Positions 60,810 to 64,000 of a DNA stretch of 64,000 bases are shown piece by piece. This DNA is from Natronococcus sp. CG52 (GTDB lineage: Archaea > Halobacteriota > Halobacteria > Halobacteriales > Natrialbaceae): contig NZ_CP099391.1 in NCBI RefSeq assembly GCF_023913515.1, forward strand, positions 1,364,001 to 1,428,000, in the 5' to 3' direction. The notes under the pieces are model-generated. The model did no database searches. It was not told where the DNA came from and was given only the letters and a program-made list of their open reading frames with translations. Both the position numbers and the translations under genes were made by a program. The first letter of the stretch is position 1; the number at the start of each line of letters is the position of its first letter.

Positions 60810-60977
60810 CTACGGCTCGAGGTCGACGGCGAGGTCCGTCGCGATCCAGCCGTCGGTGTTGTTTCGTTCCGTAAAAACGATTTTTCCTGGGCGGGGCTCG
60901 TGCCTGCTCACGATTGCGTCCGGCTCCTCGACCGGATCCTCGAGGTCGGCGTCCTGCCGTCGGGCGGGTACGTCCAT
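60810..60977 (-). CDS. Small haloarchaeal protein under likely metal control
   Basis: 55 residues from ATG 60977 to TAG 60810. The N-terminal half is acidic (RRQDADLEDPVEEPDAIVSR) and the end reads GKIVFTERNNTDGWIATDLA, the strand-rich pattern of a short haloarchaeal protein family (DUF7331-like, from memory). It is preceded 10 bp upstream by the palindrome TTAGGTGCGCCTAA, so its transcription is probably repressed by a DtxR/SirR-type metal regulator. It is convergent with dpsA, which fits an iron link. Confidence 0.65.
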   Translation of the reverse strand: MDVPARRQDADLEDPVEEPDAIVSRHEPRPGKIVFTERNNTDGWIATDLAVDLEP

Positions 60978-60986
60978 CGAGTTGGA

Positions 60987-61000
60987 TTAGGTGCGCCTAA
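60987..61000. promoter_or_regulatory. DtxR/SirR-type operator palindrome
   Basis: TTAGGTGCGCCTAA, a near-perfect palindrome of the TTAGG-n4-CCTAA type used by DtxR-family iron/manganese regulators. It lies 10-23 bp ahead of the start of the 55-residue gene, over the expected promoter or start site of a leaderless transcript. TATA-like AAATCTAAAAAGG lies on the far side. Confidence 0.55.
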
Positions 61001-61187
61001 ATCTAAAAAGGTTTTGGTCGACCTAGTAACTCGAAGTGAAGAGTGTCCTCCCGTTCGTCGATCCGGTTGGCTGCGATCGCGGGCGGCGAACGGGTAGATC
61101 CGAGCACCCCCTCTCGAGACGACTACATCCCCGTTCGCTTGGCTCGCCGGGCGTACTTTCAAACTCGTCACCGTCGTAGCCGCGCCT

Positions 61188-61724
61188 ATGGAGTTCGACG
61201 TTATCCAGGGAAATATCGCCGAACAGTCCGCCGGTGCGCTGGTCAACGCCGCCGGCACGAGCCTCGAGATGGGCTCCGGCGTCGCCGGCGCGCTCCGCGA
61301 TCGGGCCGGCGAAGAGATCAACGAAGAGGCCACGGAAAAGGGGCCGATCGATCTCGGCGAGGCCGCTGCCACCGACGCGTACGACCTGAACGCCGATTAC
61401 GTCATCCACGCCGCCGCGATGCCGCACTACGGCGATGGCCAGGCGACCGGCGAGAGCATCCGCGACGCGACGCGAAACGCCCTCGAGAACGCCGACGACC
61501 TGGGGTGTCGGTCGATCGTCGTGCCGGCGCTCGGCTGCGGCGTCGCCGGCTTCGACCTCGAGGCGGGTGCCGCGATCATCGGCGAGGAGATCGAGAACTA
61601 CGAGCCGGAGCACGTAGAGGAAGTTCGGCTCATCGGCTACAGCGACGAGGAGTACGAGGCGATTCGCGCGGCGACCGGAAAGGCGACCGAATCCGAGCAG
61701 GGAGAAGCCGAAGCGGACCGATGA
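61188..61724 (+). CDS. Macro-domain (ADP-ribose-binding) protein
   Basis: 178 residues. The macro domain shows VIQGNIAEQSAGALVNAAGT at the start, then MGSGVAGALRDRAGEEIN, YVIHAAAMPHYGDGQATG, and the late loop IVVPALGCGVAGFDLEAGA. The set matches phosphatases of ADP-ribose-1''-phosphate and deacylases of O-acetyl-ADP-ribose. The C-terminus is acidic. It stands alone on the plus strand, divergent from the 55-residue gene. Confidence 0.93.
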   Translation: MEFDVIQGNIAEQSAGALVNAAGTSLEMGSGVAGALRDRAGEEINEEATEKGPIDLGEAAATDAYDLNADYVIHAAAMPHYGDGQATGESIRDATRNALENADDLGCRSIVVPALGCGVAGFDLEAGAAIIGEEIENYEPEHVEEVRLIGYSDEEYEAIRAATGKATESEQGEAEADR

Positions 61725-61752
61725 GAAGCGACTGCGACTGGATCGTCCGTAA

Positions 61753-62748
61753 TCAGGAGAGCGAGAGACCGCGAATCTCGACGCCGTCGCCCTCCTCGAC
61801 GCGGCCGATAATCTGACCGTCCGTCTCGTCGACCAGCGACTCGGCCTGCTCGTCAGGGAGTGCGACGACGAAGCCGGTTCCCGTGTTAAACGTCCGGTGC
61901 ATCTCTTCGTCGGTGACGTTCCCCTCCTCCTGGACGAACTCGAAGATCGGCTGGGCCGGCAGCGGATCGTCGATCACGTACCGGCGCTCGCCCATTCGCT
62001 CGAGGTTCGTCCACCCGCCGCCGGTGACGTGTGCCGCCGCACGCACGCCGTGTTCGCGCATCGGCTCGAGCAGGTCCGTGTAGATCCGGGTCGGTCGGAG
62101 CAGTTCCTCGCCGATAGTCACGTCGGAGTTCGGCGGGAACGGATCGGTGTAGTCGTGTTCTCGGGTCGCCGCCTCGCGAGCGAGCGTCAGCCCGTTCGAG
62201 TGGATTCCGTTCGAGGGGAAGCCGACGAGCGCGTCGCCGACCCGGGCCTCGCCCTCGAAGATCTCCCCCTTCTCCGCGAGCCCGGCGCAGGTGCCCGCGA
62301 GGTCGAAACCGGAGACGACCTCGGGCATGACCGCCGTCTCGCCGCCGAGCAGCGTGAGGTCGGCCTCCTCGAGGCCGACCGCCAGCCCCTCGCCGATCTC
62401 GTTCGTGAGGTCGTCGTCGGGCTCGTCGACCGCGAGGTAGTCGACGAAGGCGACGGGTTCGACGCCCGCCGCGACGAGGTCGTTGACGTTCATCGCGATG
62501 CAGTCGATGCCGATCGTCGAGAAGTCCTCGATCGCCTCGGCGACCAGGAGCTTGGTGCCGACGCCGTCCGTCGCGAGCGCGAGGTAGCGGTCCCCGATGT
62601 CGAGCAAGCCGGCGTACTCGGTGGTCAGATCGCTCCCGAAGGCCTCGAGCAGCGCCGCCGTCGCGTCCTCGCTGGCCCCGATGTCGACGCCGGTGTCGGC
62701 GTAGGTGAGTCGCTCGCCGTCGGTGTCGTCGTCCGCTGAGCGCGTCAT
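61753..62748 (-). CDS. purM: Phosphoribosylformylglycinamidine cyclo-ligase
   Basis: 331 residues from ATG 62748 (an ATG at 62775 adds nine). The AIR synthase motifs are clear: LTYADTGVDIGA, LALATDGVGTKLLVAEA, IGIDCIAMNVNDLVAAGVEP, AVMPEVVSGFDLAGTCAG, VGFPSNGIHSNGLTLAREAA, AAHVTGGGWTNLERM. It closes the imidazole ring in purine synthesis using ATP. It is alone on its strand in this window, without other pur genes. Confidence 0.96.
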   Translation of the reverse strand: MTRSADDDTDGERLTYADTGVDIGASEDATAALLEAFGSDLTTEYAGLLDIGDRYLALATDGVGTKLLVAEAIEDFSTIGIDCIAMNVNDLVAAGVEPVAFVDYLAVDEPDDDLTNEIGEGLAVGLEEADLTLLGGETAVMPEVVSGFDLAGTCAGLAEKGEIFEGEARVGDALVGFPSNGIHSNGLTLAREAATREHDYTDPFPPNSDVTIGEELLRPTRIYTDLLEPMREHGVRAAAHVTGGGWTNLERMGERRYVIDDPLPAQPIFEFVQEEGNVTDEEMHRTFNTGTGFVVALPDEQAESLVDETDGQIIGRVEEGDGVEIRGLSLS

Positions 62749-62802
62749 ACTCCAACGACTGCGTGGGGTGTGCAAAAGATCACCGGTCCGGGCGGCGAAC
62801 CG

Positions 62803-63432
62803 CTAGAAGGGAAACCCGAACACCAGGTAGAATCCCGCCAGAACCACCAGACTCAGCCCGAAGACGGCGGCGAAGACGAGCTTGTTCCACTCGAGGACGG
62901 ACTTTCCGTCGAGCGGGCCGAAGGGGATCATATTGAACGCGGCCAGGAAGAGGTTGATAAGGACCCCGAGGTGGCCGACCAGCTCGAGGATGCCCGGGAA
63001 GAGCATCAGTGGGAGGAACAGCAGCGCGAGCAGGTGGTTGGTCACCGGCCCCGCGATCGCGATCAGGCCGTTCTCGCGCTTCGTGATCCGACCGCGGTGG
63101 TAGACCGCGCCGGGGGCAGCGAAGAGGAAGCCGATCAGCGCGCTCATGATCGCCAGGAACAGCATCTGGTAGTCCGCTCGGAACTCCGCGGTCTGGCCGT
63201 GTTCGATCGCGACGACTTTGTGGGCGAGTTCGTGCAGCAGGAAGGCGACGCCGACGGTGACGAAGCTCAGCCCGATCATCGTGACGAAGTGACCGACGCC
63301 GACGTCTACGACGTGAATCGGCGCCAGCAACAGCGCGAAGGCCACGCTCAGGGTGACCCACGCCGCCGCGAGGTCGAACAGCTCCTTGTCGCTGAAGGAG
63401 AGCTCCGAGGTGGTATCGGTTCGGTAGCTCAC
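62803..63432 (-). CDS. Site-2 protease-like M50 metallopeptidase
   Basis: 209 residues, about six membrane helices. The zinc motif HELAH sits in the second or third helix (GVAFLLHELAHKVVAIEH), and the second motif NMIPFGPLDGKSVL carries the third ligand Asp. Such proteases cut membrane-spanning substrates inside the membrane in regulated proteolysis. Its start overlaps the stop of the upstream TraB-family gene (63429-63432), so the two are co-translated. Confidence 0.93.
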   Translation of the reverse strand: MSYRTDTTSELSFSDKELFDLAAAWVTLSVAFALLLAPIHVVDVGVGHFVTMIGLSFVTVGVAFLLHELAHKVVAIEHGQTAEFRADYQMLFLAIMSALIGFLFAAPGAVYHRGRITKRENGLIAIAGPVTNHLLALLFLPLMLFPGILELVGHLGVLINLFLAAFNMIPFGPLDGKSVLEWNKLVFAAVFGLSLVVLAGFYLVFGFPF

Positions 63433-64000
63433 GTTATCACCCCTCTGATCAGCTCGAGGCTGTTCTCGGCGCCGCGGATCAGCTCGTTCATCAGCGCGTC
63501 GACGCCGCCGACCTCCGGCGCCAGCCAGGGGAGGACGACGAGCGGGAACAGCACGGTCGCGATCATGCTCCCGACGTTAGTCAGCGCGACGATCATGATC
63601 AGCCGGAACAGCGGCACGTCGAACATCTCCTCGAGCGCGTCGCTCATCGATCGCTCGGTGTCACCGATGATGGTGTTGAGCGTCTGGATGTCCCGGACGT
63701 TGACCGGACGATGTTTGAGTTCGACGTAGCCGGCGAACCAGCCTGGCGCCAGCAGCGGGTTGATGCTGGTGAGCCAGGCGACCGAGCCGCCGACGCCCGC
63801 GCTGGTCCAGCGAGCGCCGGCCAGCCGAGCCAGCGTGAACGCGAAGATCCCGTTGAACAGGAACCACGCCAGGAAGAGCTGAAGCAGGAAGGTGTTCTGG
63901 ACTCCCGCCATGATCAGCAGGAAGAAGAACGCGAGGAAGCCGACCGTCGCCAGATAGCCGACGATCTTCACCGGCGAGAATCGTCGTCCCGACGCCGTCC
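63429..64000 (-). CDS. TraB/PrgY family membrane protein, C-terminal part only
   Basis: The frame is open to the window edge, so the N-terminal catalytic-like domain lies outside. Seen here are four membrane helices (VGYLATVGFLAFFFLLIMAG; LQLFLAWFLFNGIFAFTLAR; then LFRLIMIVALTNVGSMIATV and LFPLVVLPWL) and the late motif TSINPLLAPGWFAGYVELKH with TERSMSDALEEMFDVPLFRL. This matches the membrane end of TraB-family proteins, which include bacterial pheromone-shutdown protein PrgY. A GTG at 63971 is internal. Confidence 0.85.
   Translation of the reverse strand, partial: TASGRRFSPVKIVGYLATVGFLAFFFLLIMAGVQNTFLLQLFLAWFLFNGIFAFTLARLAGARWTSAGVGGSVAWLTSINPLLAPGWFAGYVELKHRPVNVRDIQTLNTIIGDTERSMSDALEEMFDVPLFRLIMIVALTNVGSMIATVLFPLVVLPWLAPEVGGVDALMNELIRGAENSLELIRGVIT

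Overview
The window is from a halophilic archaeon (class Halobacteria). It is GC-rich with strongly acidic proteins, Tat-type lipoprotein signals, a bacterio-opsin-activator-type HTH regulator, ADP-forming acetyl-CoA ligase, DpsA and many start/stop overlaps. Gene content would suit the order Natrialbales, but that is a guess.

Layout. Positions 1-8172 are chromosomal: the end of pyrB with pyrI, small conserved proteins, UspA, an acidic PRC-barrel protein with a 51-bp tandem repeat, a PaaG-like enoyl-CoA hydratase/isomerase, an HTH regulator and a large Tat lipoprotein. Positions 8173-46770 are one integrated element of about 38.6 kb. Its right end lies in the 3' half of tRNA-Lys(CTT) (46747-46819, minus), its left end carries a 28-bp copy of that tRNA 3' segment, and a tyrosine integrase sits just inside. 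Positions 46820-64000 are chromosomal again: TrkA-N/DHH protein, PRC-barrel protein, HTH regulator, Acd with a phosphotransacetylase-like partner, a zinc ABC importer with an extra His-rich lipoprotein, YbaK, YihY/BrkB, DpsA, a macro-domain protein, PurM, an M50 protease and the end of a TraB-family protein.

The element is a defence and replication island. From left to right it holds: integrase; an unrecognised three-gene operon ending in a four-helix membrane protein (9420-12397); a decayed copper-resistance cluster (12912-14727); a 13-bp-period TGGTAC repeat array (15650-15805); small unknown genes; a serine recombinase with an AbrB-type protein; a coupled three-gene operon of a Gly-leader acidic protein, a PfkB/deoxyribosyltransferase fusion and a QueC-like enzyme (19689-22445); a C-rich/G-rich inverted-repeat origin beside orc1/cdc6 (24546-26672); a helicase/ATPase/methylase (Hma-like) system with a DUF3644 HEPN gene (26956-37250); DUF429, a GmrSD-type DUF262/DUF1524 enzyme and McrBC (37345-43861); and a second 13-bp array (44050-44166) in front of an unknown wHTH-like gene.

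The strongest candidates for something undescribed are the Gly-leader/PfkB-NDT/QueC operon, the unknown operon at 9420-12397, and the paired, oppositely oriented 13-bp arrays. All function assignments come from reading motifs; no database search was run.
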